Assembly: GCA_964640855.1 (NCBI GenBank)
Contig: CAZXIX010000003.1
Coordinates: 62,001-126,000, forward strand
DNA: 64,000 bases
Direction: 5' to 3'
From: JAJDFU01 sp964640855
GTDB taxonomy: Bacteria; Bacteroidota; Bacteroidia; Chitinophagales; Saprospiraceae
The notes below the pieces were generated by a model, which saw only the letters and a list, made by a program, of their open reading frames with translations, was not told where the DNA came from and searched no databases. A program made the translations under genes and the position numbers. Shown here one piece after another: positions 1 through 8,750 of the stretch; the stretch's first letter is position 1; each line of letters opens with the position of its first letter.

Positions 1-573
1 AATTCCCCCGTTGCTGCCTGCATAGGCATCGTGCACGTGCGATCCGCCGAGTACATTGATGTCGAAGGCAGATTGCAAGCCGGAAAATTCACCGGTGACG
101 GTCAAAGTGTCTCCCACCAGGACCGCCCGGATGGTCCCACTTGCCGGACCGGCAATGGGCGGTACTTCCTGACTTCCGGAAAGCTTGGCCGTGAAAACAG
201 TGTCTGTATCAGCCGGACTCGCAGCGGCCGTAGCCACGATGGTCCCCTTCATGCCTACACCGGCATGGGGCTGGCAGACGTAGTAGTAGGTCTTCGCTTC
301 GTCGATGACGATCGTGCCGCCGCCGAAGCCCAGCGAAAACCCGCCGTTGGAGGTGGTGCCATTGGCATTAAAGGTAGCCTGGGTTACCTCCACTACATTG
401 TGCGAGGTTCCGATGTTGAAGACGACCGTGTCGCCGACACTTACCTCTAGATTGGCCGGCGTGAAGTTCAGGCCGGAATTGGTGACCGTGTGCACGGTCG
501 CCCCGAGGTTACTTAAGCCGGCGAGCAGAAACATCAAACTACCGGTTAGAAATGGTAAAAAACGTGTGTGCAT
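1..573 (-). CDS. Secreted cupredoxin plus CHRD domain protein (partial, runs off left edge)
   Basis: Reading the minus strand from the ATG at 573 gives 191 residues with no stop before base 1, so the C-terminus lies outside the window. Residues 1 to about 25 form a signal peptide. Residues 26-115 look like a plastocyanin-type blue copper domain with a complete ligand set: His58 (in SHNVVE), Cys100, His103 and Met108 (in CQPHAGVGM). From about residue 126 the pattern AKLSGSQEVPP opens a CHRD domain, a beta-rich extracellular module of unknown function first seen in chordin. The likely role is a periplasmic or secreted copper protein; partner and substrate cannot be told from the sequence. Cupredoxin-CHRD combinations are, to my knowledge, not rare in environmental bacteria. 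Confidence 0.85.
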   Translation of the reverse strand, partial: MHTRFLPFLTGSLMFLLAGLSNLGATVHTVTNSGLNFTPANLEVSVGDTVVFNIGTSHNVVEVTQATFNANGTTSNGGFSLGFGGGTIVIDEAKTYYYVCQPHAGVGMKGTIVATAAASPADTDTVFTAKLSGSQEVPPIAGPASGTIRAVLVGDTLTVTGEFSGLQSAFDINVLGGSHVHDAYAGSNGGI

Positions 574-833
574 AAAAAAGATGGGTTTAAAAAATGAGAT
601 AAATCTTTATTCAATCAACCTTTACACTCTGTTTTACGAGGAGGTACACCGTATTGGATCATTTTTTTTGCTGTAATTCCGGGAAATGACATATTCTGGC
701 ATTTCAGCTGGAGCAGAATGGAGATGGAATACAGCAGTCGGGGAGGTTGGATCTTGGTTATTCCTGAGGCTTTATCCAATTCCACCGACTTGACGGCCAA
801 TCCTTATCTTTCCACCGCATTAAATCTGCGCGG

Positions 834-1211
834 ATGACCATTGCCATAATTGCCCATGACGGCAGAAAAGCCGACATGGTCGGTTTTATCAAAGATTACC
901 AGGATTTCCTCCGGGATCGAAAAATCCATGTCATTGCCACGGGTACTACCGGGTCGCACGTAGAACGGGCGGGTATCGAGGTCGAAAAAATGGAAAGCGG
1001 ACCGCTGGGAGGGGATGCCCAGATCGCCAGCCGCATAACAGAGGGCCTGGTCGATATGGTTGTTTTCTTTCGGGACCCCCTGGGCAAGCACCCGCACGAA
1101 CCCGATGTCAATATGCTGATGCGGATATCGGATGTCAAAAACGTGCCTTTAGCGACCAACCTGGCTGCCGCACGGCTTTTTTTCAAAGCCCTCAAGTGCA
1201 GTGAAGGATAA
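834..1211 (+). CDS. mgsA: Methylglyoxal synthase
   Basis: Cytosolic lyase converting dihydroxyacetone phosphate to methylglyoxal and phosphate, a bypass that relieves sugar-phosphate stress. The 125 residues carry the family landmarks in order: AHD at 7-9 with Lys12, TGTTG at 36-40 (phosphate binding), SGPLGGD at 55-61 whose Asp61 corresponds to catalytic Asp71 of the E. coli enzyme, RDPL at 80-83, PHEPD at 87-91 and PLATN at 105-109. It is shorter than E. coli MgsA (152 residues), mainly at the two ends, and close in length to the Bacillus enzyme. The ATG at 834 places AHD at the expected distance from the N-terminus. No operon partner; the next gene is 98 bp downstream. Confidence 0.95.
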   Translation: MTIAIIAHDGRKADMVGFIKDYQDFLRDRKIHVIATGTTGSHVERAGIEVEKMESGPLGGDAQIASRITEGLVDMVVFFRDPLGKHPHEPDVNMLMRISDVKNVPLATNLAAARLFFKALKCSEG

Positions 1212-1309
1212 GCCCGGTTTCGGTAAATTATGGAACGGAATACAACGATTTCCCGGCGGATCAGTTCTTTATAGGTATTTCTGATTAATCCTTTTTTATC
1301 CCTATTTGC

Positions 1310-1957
1310 ATGATGCGACACCCGCTAACAATCCTTTCCCTGTTTCTATCTGTGGCCTCTTATCTTCCAGCCCAATCCGATTGGGAGCTTCGCAAAGAGG
1401 AGAATGGCATACGGGTCTATACCCGGGAGATGGCCAATTCCGGTTTCCAGGCTTTCCGTGGGGAGACCGAGATCGAGGCCTCTTTTCAGGCTGTGATCGG
1501 GGCCTTGCTGGATGTCTCCGGCTATAAGGAGTGGATGCCCGATACTAAAGAGGTCGAGATATTGGAAGAAAAATCGGAGACCGAAATCATTTATTATGTG
1601 GCTACGTCGGTTCCCTGGCCCGTAAGCGACCGGGATGGAGTTTATCGCCTCCAGTTGGAATACGATCCGGATGGTCCTTCAGCCTCCATTGTGGTCAAAG
1701 CTTTACCGGATTACCTGGAAAATAAAAAAGGGTATGTTCGCGTACAAAAATCGGATACCTATTACCAAATCAAATCTTTGGCGCCCAATCGGGTGCATGT
1801 GGATTATAAAGTATCCGCCGAACCCGGTGGGAGCGTTCCTTCCTGGCTGGTCAAAATGAAGGTAGTATCCATCCCTTTCGAAAGCATGGAAGCTTTGGCG
1901 GGGAGGGCAAAATCGGGCTTGTACAAGGACATAGCATTAGAATTCATGGGAAACTGA
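1310..1957 (+). CDS. Exported START-domain protein
   Basis: 215 residues. A signal peptide covers residues 1-22 (ending LPAQ), after which the rest resembles a START/SRPBCC lipid-binding fold: an N-terminal strand with ENGIRVYTRE, the region around YKEWMPDTKEVEIL, the paired strands PWPVSDRDGVYRL and a long C-terminal helix. Bacterial START proteins of this kind are thought to bind hydrophobic ligands; the ligand here is unknown. ATG codons at 1310 and 1313 are both possible. The gene lies 30 bp before an ABC exporter on the same strand and may be co-transcribed with it. Confidence 0.8.
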   Translation: MMRHPLTILSLFLSVASYLPAQSDWELRKEENGIRVYTREMANSGFQAFRGETEIEASFQAVIGALLDVSGYKEWMPDTKEVEILEEKSETEIIYYVATSVPWPVSDRDGVYRLQLEYDPDGPSASIVVKALPDYLENKKGYVRVQKSDTYYQIKSLAPNRVHVDYKVSAEPGGSVPSWLVKMKVVSIPFESMEALAGRAKSGLYKDIALEFMGN

Positions 1958-1986
1958 ATTCTCCCGTTAAGGAAAAGTGAGTTTTG

Positions 1987-2763
1987 ATGAATGGAGATGC
2001 CGTCATCCGGATTGCCGGTCTTCAAAAAAGCTTCGGCAAAAAAGTGGTTTTGAAAGGCATTGATCTGGAGGTGCCCGCCGGCCAGGTCATTGGCTACATT
2101 GGGCCCAACGGCGCCGGGAAATCCACCACCGTCCGAATACTGGTGGGGATGGATGACCGTTTCGAAGGAGAAGTACAAGTCGCCGGATTCTCGCTCGGGG
2201 AGCAGAGCTACGAAGTCAAAAAGCGGGTCGGGTACGTACCCGAACAGACGGAACTCTATGACGTGCTCACGCCCCGGGAGTTCCTTCTGCTGTTGGGAAG
2301 ATTGCACCGCATGCCGGATGCGCACACGCTGGAAAGGGCAGAACGTTTATTGCGTTTTTTCGGCTTGGGCGAGCAGCTCGACAATCGCATGGATACCTTC
2401 TCCAAAGGCATGCGGCAAAAGGTCATGATCATCTCCGGACTGCTTCACGACCCGCAGATCCTGTTTCTGGACGAGCCGCTGGCCGGGCTTGACGCCAATG
2501 CGGTGATCCAGGTAAAAGAAATGTTGTCCGAATTGGCCCGGCAGGGAAAGACCATTTTTTATTGCTCCCACCTGATGGATGTAGTGGAGAAGGTTTCAGA
2601 CCGGATCGTGTTGATCGATCAGGGAAAGATCATAGCCGACGGTTCCTTCGAAGATCTGAAGGCCGGTCAGGAAGTAAGCCTTGAAAAATGGTTCGCTAAA
2701 TTGACAGGCGGTCATTCCGAAACCGGCCCGGATTCCTTTGGCAGTCTATTTCCGTCTTCATGA
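1987..2763 (+). CDS. ABC transporter ATP-binding protein (ABC-2 type exporter)
   Basis: Nucleotide-binding subunit of an exporter, 258 residues from the ATG at 1987 (a TTG lies one codon upstream). Walker A is GPNGAGKST at 39-47, the signature is the variant FSKGMRQ near residue 138 that is usual in ABC-2 exporters, Walker B is LFLDEP at about 158-163, and the switch His is in CSHLMD. The C-terminus extends about 30 residues past the core. Its stop overlaps the permease start by 4 bp (ATGA at 2760-2763), so the two genes are translationally coupled. Substrate unknown. Confidence 0.92.
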   Translation: MNGDAVIRIAGLQKSFGKKVVLKGIDLEVPAGQVIGYIGPNGAGKSTTVRILVGMDDRFEGEVQVAGFSLGEQSYEVKKRVGYVPEQTELYDVLTPREFLLLLGRLHRMPDAHTLERAERLLRFFGLGEQLDNRMDTFSKGMRQKVMIISGLLHDPQILFLDEPLAGLDANAVIQVKEMLSELARQGKTIFYCSHLMDVVEKVSDRIVLIDQGKIIADGSFEDLKAGQEVSLEKWFAKLTGGHSETGPDSFGSLFPSS

Positions 2764-4442
2764 ATAAATTGATCCTGCGCCTCATCGGCGGATTGTCTGG
2801 CTTTTGGGAACGGATCGGCGTTGATCCGGGTCAACTGCTGGCCATCTCCGAAGTTCGCCTGAAAATGGATGCCCGGCGTACCCATTTCCTGGCCCAGCAT
2901 CGGAGTTCCGAAAAAAACAGCGGATTGGGTTCCCGCTTTCTGTTGGCTTTTTTCCTTTCCATTTTCGGAACCTTGATGGGGGCCCTATTCTTTGTCATCG
3001 ACAATCTGGGCATGGCCATGTTCCTCTACTTTACGGCCTGGATGGTCCTGCTGGCGATGATGCTCATTACGGATTTTACCGAGGTGCTGATCGACAGTCG
3101 GGACAACTCCATTTTGCTCACCCGACCGGTGAATGGCCGCACCGTTACGGTGGCCAGACTCATCCAGATCGCCGTTTATCTGTTCAAGATCACTCTGGCT
3201 TTTGCCATACCCGCCCTGATTCTGCTGCCTTGGCTGACAGGGCCGATCGGCCTGCCCGTTTTGGTATTGCAACTCCTCCTGAGCATGGTGTTGGTGATCC
3301 TGTTCGTCAACGCCTGCTATTTGCTCATTTTCCGCTTGTTTACCCCCCGCCGGATCAAAGACATCCTGGGTTATTTTCAAATTGCCATCACTACGGTCAT
3401 CATTTTGGGGTATTACGTGATACCCCGCATGCTTGATCTGGATGATGCGGGGAACCGGGACATCTATGACCCCTCCTGGTTGGGGCTTTTTCCTTCCACC
3501 TGGATAGCTGCACTGGGAGACGTTTTGCTTGCGGGCGAGTTGCGGGTGGAGGCTATCTATTATTCAGCCCTGGCCTTCCTCATGCCGCTGGTAGGGGGCT
3601 TCGTGGTAATAGGTTTGCTGGCGCCGCAGTTCAACCGCCAACTGCTGGAGGTATCTTTTTCAGAGCCTTCAGAAGAAAACCGCAAATCCGCCGGGCCCAG
3701 GCGTATAAAAGGGGAAAGCCGGTATTTTCAATGGTGGCAGAGGCAGTTCCGACATCCGGAAGAGCGCGCGTCCTTTGCGCTCACCTGGAAAATAACCGGC
3801 CGCGACCGGGAATACAAGGTTCGGTCCTTTCCCGTATACGGGTTGATGATCGCCTATTTCTTCATGATTGCCTGGACCGGGGACGGGAGTCTGGCCGAAC
3901 GCTGGTCGGATTTCCTTCAGTCCAAGCTTTATCTGGTGCTTTTGTACCTGACCTTTTTGCCGGGACTGGTTTTCATTCAAAACTGCTTTTTTACCAAAAG
4001 GGTGGAGCGGGCCTGGATCTTTGTGGCGGCGCCGGTAAAACAGCCGGGGCGGCTTCTCGTCGGGACCTTGTTTGCGGCTCTGATCAAATATGTCTTGCCG
4101 CTTCACCTTTTGGTTTCGGCTTTGATCCTTTTTGTTTTTGGCGGGCCAAAAATACCCGATCTGATCTTCAGCCTGTTGGCCATCCTGCTCGCGCTCCTGG
4201 GAAGCGCCCAGCTGATGCTTCGATACCTGCCCTTCTCCCGGACCACCGAAGAGGCCCAACAGGGGCAGAGCGTGGGCATGTTCTTTCTGAGCACCATCCT
4301 GGCCGGGTGCATGGGCGGCCTGCACTTCGTTCTGTCTCTTTTTCCCTGGCTTTTTGTGGTGGCTATTCCCCTCGTCCTGTACGGCATATGGCGTACGTTG
4401 GAAAGCTTCCGGGCCATAAGCTGGAAAATGATCCTCGATTAG
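2760..4442 (+). CDS. ABC exporter membrane subunit
   Basis: 560-residue membrane protein translated directly after the ATPase gene, with which it shares 4 bp. About 10-12 hydrophobic segments are visible, beginning near residue 60 (FLLAFFLSIFGTLMGALFF) and ending at the C-terminus, with a hydrophilic cytoplasmic stretch around residues 295-345. The N-terminal 55 residues are charged and probably cytoplasmic. Sequence is typical of large, poorly characterised ABC-2 permeases of Bacteroidota. The ATPase and this protein together should form one exporter of unknown cargo. Confidence 0.8.
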   Translation: MNKLILRLIGGLSGFWERIGVDPGQLLAISEVRLKMDARRTHFLAQHRSSEKNSGLGSRFLLAFFLSIFGTLMGALFFVIDNLGMAMFLYFTAWMVLLAMMLITDFTEVLIDSRDNSILLTRPVNGRTVTVARLIQIAVYLFKITLAFAIPALILLPWLTGPIGLPVLVLQLLLSMVLVILFVNACYLLIFRLFTPRRIKDILGYFQIAITTVIILGYYVIPRMLDLDDAGNRDIYDPSWLGLFPSTWIAALGDVLLAGELRVEAIYYSALAFLMPLVGGFVVIGLLAPQFNRQLLEVSFSEPSEENRKSAGPRRIKGESRYFQWWQRQFRHPEERASFALTWKITGRDREYKVRSFPVYGLMIAYFFMIAWTGDGSLAERWSDFLQSKLYLVLLYLTFLPGLVFIQNCFFTKRVERAWIFVAAPVKQPGRLLVGTLFAALIKYVLPLHLLVSALILFVFGGPKIPDLIFSLLAILLALLGSAQLMLRYLPFSRTTEEAQQGQSVGMFFLSTILAGCMGGLHFVLSLFPWLFVVAIPLVLYGIWRTLESFRAISWKMILD

Positions 4443-4632
4443 ATGCCCTTTGCGGCCTTTTCGCAGGGCCTGTCCGATGATTGAGGCTACTTTTCCCGGG
4501 AAAATCCGGAAATCCAAACCCCGGGTGTTATCCGGTTCTTCCGGGCCGCCTGACTCTAAGGCCTGCCATCGGAAAAGGATGAATCCCGGTTCTATGGGTT
4601 CTATTCCGGAAAAGATATCGACTTTTGCACCC

Positions 4633-5430
4633 ATGGAATGGATAGATACGCACACACACTTATATGTGGACCAATTCGACGAAGACCGGTCGGAGGTAGT
4701 AGAGCGAGCCCTGGCGGCGGGGGTTTCGCGCTTATACCTTCCCAATATTGACGGAGCCTCCATTGGCCCTATGCTGGAGATGGAGAAAAAGTGGCCTGGG
4801 ATTTGCATCCCGATGATGGGGCTGCATCCCTGTTCGGTGGGCGAAAATTTCCGCCGGGAGTTGGATGGGGTCCGGGAATGGCTGGAGAAGAGGGCCTTTG
4901 CGGCAGTAGGAGAGATCGGCCTGGACTTCTATTGGGATAAAACCTTCGTGCGGGAACAGGAGGAGGCTTTCCTTCTGCAAGCGAAGTGGGCGGTGGAGTT
5001 CGGTTTACCCATCGTAATCCATTCCCGCGATTCGATCGAGCGCAATATTGAACTGCTGGAGGAAGCCGATTTTCCCGGTCTGAGCGGGGTATTTCATTGT
5101 TTCACCGGAACGGTCCGGCAGGCCCAACGCATTTTGAACCTGGGTTTCTACCTGGGCATCGGCGGGGTTTTGACTTTTAAGAATGCCGGGCTGGACAAGG
5201 TGATGGCACAGGTGGGACCGGAAAGATTGGTGTTGGAGACCGATTCGCCCTATCTGGCTCCGACTCCTTTTCGGGGAAAACGGAATGAAAGCGCCTATGT
5301 GGTCAAGGTGGCCGAGAAGCTGGCCGGCCTTCTGGGGATGCCCCTATCCGAATTGGCCGAGATCACCACGCGAAATGCAAAGGCCCTTTTTTCGGATCCG
5401 GACACCAAAACGGAAGCGGCTCGCATCTGA
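4633..5430 (+). CDS. tatD: TatD family metal-dependent deoxyribonuclease
   Basis: 265 residues. The frame is open further upstream, but the ATG at 4633 gives the canonical N-terminus with the metal-binding HTHLY directly after four residues. Other family motifs are AAVGEIGLDFYW (metal-bridging Glu), IHSRDS, GVFHCFTGT and LETDSPYLAP (catalytic Asp). TatD enzymes are cytosolic TIM-barrel nucleases with 3'-5' exonuclease activity linked to DNA repair and turnover. The preceding 190 bp (4443-4632) contain no gene. The tRNA-Ser gene follows 150 bp downstream. Confidence 0.93.
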   Translation: MEWIDTHTHLYVDQFDEDRSEVVERALAAGVSRLYLPNIDGASIGPMLEMEKKWPGICIPMMGLHPCSVGENFRRELDGVREWLEKRAFAAVGEIGLDFYWDKTFVREQEEAFLLQAKWAVEFGLPIVIHSRDSIERNIELLEEADFPGLSGVFHCFTGTVRQAQRILNLGFYLGIGGVLTFKNAGLDKVMAQVGPERLVLETDSPYLAPTPFRGKRNESAYVVKVAEKLAGLLGMPLSELAEITTRNAKALFSDPDTKTEAARI

Positions 5431-5523
5431 ATGAACAGAACGAAGGAGTTGGAAAATGCGGAGGGCAGACCACATTAATTTTGTTTTGTTGGATCAAATT
5501 GCAAATTTTACGCGCCTAAAAGA

Positions 5524-5553
5524 TTGGCAGAATAGCGGTAATACTTATTTTTA
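5524..5553 (+). promoter_or_regulatory. Candidate Bacteroidota promoter for tRNA-Ser
   Basis: TTG at 5524-5526, a 19-nt spacer and TATTTTTA at 5546-5553, matching seven of the eight positions of the Bacteroidota -7 element TANNTTTG. The inferred start site is near 5560, about 23 bp before the mature tRNA. Confidence 0.4.
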
Positions 5554-5582
5554 CCCAGTATGCCGCCCGGAGGATTCAGAAA

Positions 5583-5670
5583 GGAGAGGTGCTCGAGTGG
5601 CTTAAGAGGCACGCCTGGAAAGCGTGTATACCCCAAAAGGGTATCGAGGGTTCGAATCCCTCTCTCTCCG
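5583..5670 (+). tRNA. tRNA-Ser (anticodon GGA)
   Basis: An 88-nt class II tRNA. Acceptor strand GGAGAGG at 5583-5589 pairs with TCTCTCC at 5663-5669, followed by discriminator G at 5670. The anticodon stem is CACGC/GCGTG with a seven-base loop CTGGAAA, anticodon GGA at 5617-5619, reading UCC and UCU. A long variable arm (TATACCC/GGGTATC) and the T arm GAGGG-TTCGAAT-CCCTC complete the serine identity. CCA is not encoded. Confidence 0.97.
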
Positions 5671-5724
5671 CAAAACTTTAAACAATTTTTTCACATACAA
5701 CCCTTCGTCTAAATCCAAGCGATC

Positions 5725-6552
5725 ATGCGTAATTTTCTAACCTTGTTGCTGGTTTTCGGATTGGCAATCACTTCTCACAACATCGGTTACGCTCAAAACG
5801 ATGACCAAACAGAAGCTGCTGAGCAAATGGAAGATACAGCTGCCGCAGCAGCCGAAGAAGCACAACCTGAGCCCGCTGCCGTGGAGCCTGTAGCTACAGA
5901 AGCGGAAGAGTCTGTCGGCGGATATCAGTTGCTCAAAAAGTATTTCATCGACGGTGACTGGCGCTTTATGAGCTTCGTACTGATCTGTCTGATCCTCGGT
6001 CTGGCTTTCTGCATCGAGCGTATCATTACTCTGAACATTGCGTCTGTAAATACAGACAAGCTTCTGGGCCGCATCGACGAGCACCTCAAAACCGGTGATG
6101 TGAGCGGAGCCATGGAGGTTTGTAAGTCTACTCAGGGACCCACCGCCAGTATTTTGTACGAGGGTCTGCGCAATACAGAGAACGGCGCTGATGCTGTCGA
6201 AAAATCCATCGTTTCTTACGGAGCAGTACAGATGGGACTCCTGGAGAAGGGACTGGTCTGGATCTCGCTCTTTATTGCCATTGCTCCGATGCTCGGGTTT
6301 ATGGGTACGGTAATCGGTATGATCGGCGCCTTCGACCGGATCGAAGCAGTAGGTGACCTTTCTCCCTCCGTTGTGGCAGGGGGTATCAAGGTGGCCCTGT
6401 TGACAACCGTTTTCGGTCTGATCACAGCCATCATTCTTCAGGTATTCTACAACTACATTGTTTCCAAGATTGACGGTATCGTGAACCGTATGGAGGATGC
6501 ATCCATCGCCTTGGTCGAGATGCTCGCTCAGAATAATCTTTTGAAGAAGTAG
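5725..6552 (+). CDS. exbB: MotA/TolQ/ExbB proton-channel protein
   Basis: 275-residue inner-membrane subunit of a TonB-type energising complex that uses the proton gradient to drive outer-membrane receptors such as the SusC protein encoded further on. A signal-like segment (1-24), an acidic Ala/Glu-rich stretch (about 25-62) and three membrane segments (near 82-104, 174-196 and 218-240) are visible. The family core APMLGFMGTVIGMIGAF lies in the second segment. The N-terminal signal plus acidic linker is common in Bacteroidota ExbB. First gene of a four-gene cluster with two exbD genes; the gene starts 54 bp after the tRNA. Confidence 0.93.
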   Translation: MRNFLTLLLVFGLAITSHNIGYAQNDDQTEAAEQMEDTAAAAAEEAQPEPAAVEPVATEAEESVGGYQLLKKYFIDGDWRFMSFVLICLILGLAFCIERIITLNIASVNTDKLLGRIDEHLKTGDVSGAMEVCKSTQGPTASILYEGLRNTENGADAVEKSIVSYGAVQMGLLEKGLVWISLFIAIAPMLGFMGTVIGMIGAFDRIEAVGDLSPSVVAGGIKVALLTTVFGLITAIILQVFYNYIVSKIDGIVNRMEDASIALVEMLAQNNLLKK

Positions 6553-6577
6553 TTGCAGAACCCAGAATCAACCCATC

Positions 6578-7051
6578 ATGTATAAATTTTTCACCAACAA
6601 CGGTCAGCTGATCGGCTTCGGTCTCGGAGCCTTCATCTCGATCGTATTCATCGTCATTGCCACCTCGGGCATCGAATCCTTCAATGCGCTGCCGAAAGAA
6701 GAGCAATCCACTACGGGTATCTTCGATTTCGGTTTGCAGGGTGCCATTGCACTTTTTGTGATCGCCGCTCTTGCCATGCTCATTTTCGGGGTCTTTCAGG
6801 TTGCCACGAATTTCCGCAACAGCCTCAAGGGCCTGATAGGCCTGGCTGTCCTGGTTATCATCTTTATTGTGGCCTATAGCATGGCACCGTCAGAGCCTAC
6901 CGGGATCATTGGCGAAGCTGCCGATAAATTCGGCGGCATCTCCTCCGGAGCCTTCCAGTTCATCGGAGCGGCCCTGACGACTATGCTCATCATGTTGATT
7001 GTTGCCTCGATCACCCTCTTGGTCTCCGAGGTGATCAACTTTTTCAAATAA
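6578..7051 (+). CDS. Small membrane protein between exbB and exbD
   Basis: 157 residues with four hydrophobic segments (about 9-29, 54-77, 84-101 and 128-153) and short hydrophilic loops. I do not recognise a named domain. Its position, 25 bp after exbB and 20 bp before exbD, suggests it is an accessory part of the same energising complex. Proteins of this size and topology sit at the same place in other Bacteroidota exb clusters, as far as I recall. No catalytic motif is visible. Confidence 0.75.
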   Translation: MYKFFTNNGQLIGFGLGAFISIVFIVIATSGIESFNALPKEEQSTTGIFDFGLQGAIALFVIAALAMLIFGVFQVATNFRNSLKGLIGLAVLVIIFIVAYSMAPSEPTGIIGEAADKFGGISSGAFQFIGAALTTMLIMLIVASITLLVSEVINFFK

Positions 7052-7071
7052 TTCAAAAACCCAGCGGACTC

Positions 7072-7632
7072 ATGCCTGCAAAGAAAACAGCCAGGGACAG
7101 GGGACAGAACGAGATCAATGCCGGATCCATGGCGGATATCGCCTTCCTGCTGTTGATCTTCTTCCTCGTGACGACCACCATCGTAGAAGACAAAGGAATT
7201 ACCGTTAAACTTCCGCCTTGGTCCGAGGAGCCGCCGCAGGATTTGAAACTGCGCTCCCGCAACGTTTTTGCGGTCTTGGTAAATGCCGAAAACCAGCTGC
7301 TCGTTCGGGGAGAACCCGCGAACATCGACCAGCTCCGTGATCGGGCCAAGGAGTTTATCCTGAACCCTCGCGGTCTTTCGAATCTCTCTACCTCCCCCAA
7401 GAATGCCATTATTTCCCTTCGAAATGACCGGGGTACCAAGTACGGCACCTATCTCAATGTCTACAATGAATTGAAAGGGGCCTACAACGAGCTGTGGGAT
7501 GAACTGGCACTCAAGAAGTATGGCGTGAAATACAGTGAGGATCTACCACTCGCCATGCGGAAGGCAATCAAAGATGAGATCCCCATGGTATTGTCCGAAG
7601 CAGAGCCAACAGCTTACGGGGAAGAAAATTAA
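7072..7632 (+). CDS. exbD: ExbD/TolR family biopolymer transport protein (first copy)
   Basis: 186 residues, single membrane segment near the N-terminus. AGSMADIAFLLLIFFLVTTT carries the conserved membrane Asp that relays protons in ExbD/TolR proteins, and the remainder is a periplasmic domain. The C-terminal region is longer than E. coli ExbD (141 residues) and includes an insert rich in Tyr, Asn and Leu. It pairs with the ExbB gene upstream and a second ExbD 80 bp downstream; two different ExbD proteins per ExbB is the usual Bacteroidota arrangement. Confidence 0.92.
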   Translation: MPAKKTARDRGQNEINAGSMADIAFLLLIFFLVTTTIVEDKGITVKLPPWSEEPPQDLKLRSRNVFAVLVNAENQLLVRGEPANIDQLRDRAKEFILNPRGLSNLSTSPKNAIISLRNDRGTKYGTYLNVYNELKGAYNELWDELALKKYGVKYSEDLPLAMRKAIKDEIPMVLSEAEPTAYGEEN

Positions 7633-7712
7633 TTCAAGTCCTGCCACCCTCCGTCCGGGCGATTGCCTGGATGGAAGGTGCCCAGGCTTCAACAACTGCA
7701 AAAAGGTAAAGC

Positions 7713-8180
7713 ATGTCCAAGTTTTCCAAGAAGCAAGGTAAAGCCAAGCCGGCCATCTCCACCGCCTCCCTGCCGGATATCATTTTCATGCTTCTGTTCT
7801 TCTTTATGGTGGTCACCAAACTGCGGGATGCGGAGCTCAAAGTGAATGTATCGACGCCCAGTGCGGATCAACTTACCAAACTGGAGGAGAAGTCCCTCGT
7901 AAATACCATTTACATTGGACGGCCTATTCAGAAATTCCAGGCCTTGTACGGAACGAAACCCCGTATCCAATTAGGAGATAAATTTGCCAATCCGGCAGAT
8001 ATTCTTCTTTTTATTGAGTCTCACCGTACCAAAGTCCCCGAAGCCCGACACGGTGCCATCACTTCCTCCATGCGGGTGGACCAGGGTGTGACGATGGGTA
8101 TTGTGCAAGATGTGAAAACAGAACTTCGAAAAGCAGGTCAGTTGAAAGTGAACTATTCCGCCAAGAAAAAGGTCGATTGA
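7713..8180 (+). CDS. exbD: ExbD/TolR family biopolymer transport protein (second copy)
   Basis: 155 residues with one N-terminal membrane segment. STASLPDIIFMLLFFFMVV contains the proton-relaying Asp at the same place as in the first ExbD. The periplasmic part differs from that of the upstream paralogue, which suggests hetero-oligomers rather than simple redundancy. Last gene of the cluster; a hairpin terminator follows 18 bp after the stop. Confidence 0.92.
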   Translation: MSKFSKKQGKAKPAISTASLPDIIFMLLFFFMVVTKLRDAELKVNVSTPSADQLTKLEEKSLVNTIYIGRPIQKFQALYGTKPRIQLGDKFANPADILLFIESHRTKVPEARHGAITSSMRVDQGVTMGIVQDVKTELRKAGQLKVNYSAKKKVD

Positions 8181-8198
8181 TTGGCTCCGCGAAGGGGT

Positions 8199-8238
8199 AA
8201 AAAGGGCTCTCCGGTTCAGACGGGAAGCCCTTTTCTTA
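8199..8238. terminator. Rho-independent terminator between convergent genes
   Basis: AAAAAGGGCT at 8199-8208 pairs with AGCCCTTTT at 8226-8234, giving a GC-centred stem with T-runs on both strands. It can serve the exb cluster (plus) and the DUF4293 gene (minus), whose stop is at 8240. Confidence 0.8.
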
Positions 8239-8239
8239 T

Positions 8240-8668
8240 TTACCGGAGTCGATCCATCGACCGGACCAGTTTTTCATCTTTCCGGATTCGATTCCGTGCC
8301 AGAAGGCTGAAAACGAGTCCCGCCAGCAGGGATAGAAGGCCCCAGCCCGGTAATATCTCCTCCGGGTGTCCCTCGCTCAGCAATAGATAAATCCCGAAGC
8401 CCAGGGCGGCCACGACAAGCAAAATATATAGCCCGGTGAGCCAGATCTGGATTTTCCGGTTTCGGAAAAGGAAAATGGCTACCAGGGCGAGTACTGCGGC
8501 CAGTCCCCACATAATCAGCAATGCCGGCGAATCCTGGCCGTCCAGTTTAGCATCCGCAAAAAGACTGTATGATTCCGTGGCCGGTCCGGTAGCCAGGGGC
8601 AGGATCACCGGCCCTAGAACGCACAAGGCGGCCAAAAAAAGAAATACACTTTGAATTCGTTGAATCAT
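8240..8668 (-). CDS. DUF4293 family membrane protein
   Basis: 142 residues with four hydrophobic segments. It starts MIQRIQSVFLFLA and ends IRKDEKLVRSMDRLR, both of which are characteristic of the Bacteroidota-specific DUF4293 family. Its function is unknown. In other genomes it is often near rho or other housekeeping genes. Here it stands alone, convergent with exbD and divergent from the FAD oxidoreductase gene 82 bp away. Confidence 0.88.
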   Translation of the reverse strand: MIQRIQSVFLFLAALCVLGPVILPLATGPATESYSLFADAKLDGQDSPALLIMWGLAAVLALVAIFLFRNRKIQIWLTGLYILLVVAALGFGIYLLLSEGHPEEILPGWGLLSLLAGLVFSLLARNRIRKDEKLVRSMDRLR

Positions 8669-8750
8669 AGGTGCAGTTGTAAATGAAAAAATGTGCAGTC
8701 GTAAAAATAGCTTTTCATAGGCGCTAACTTTCTTTGAAAGGACAAATATT

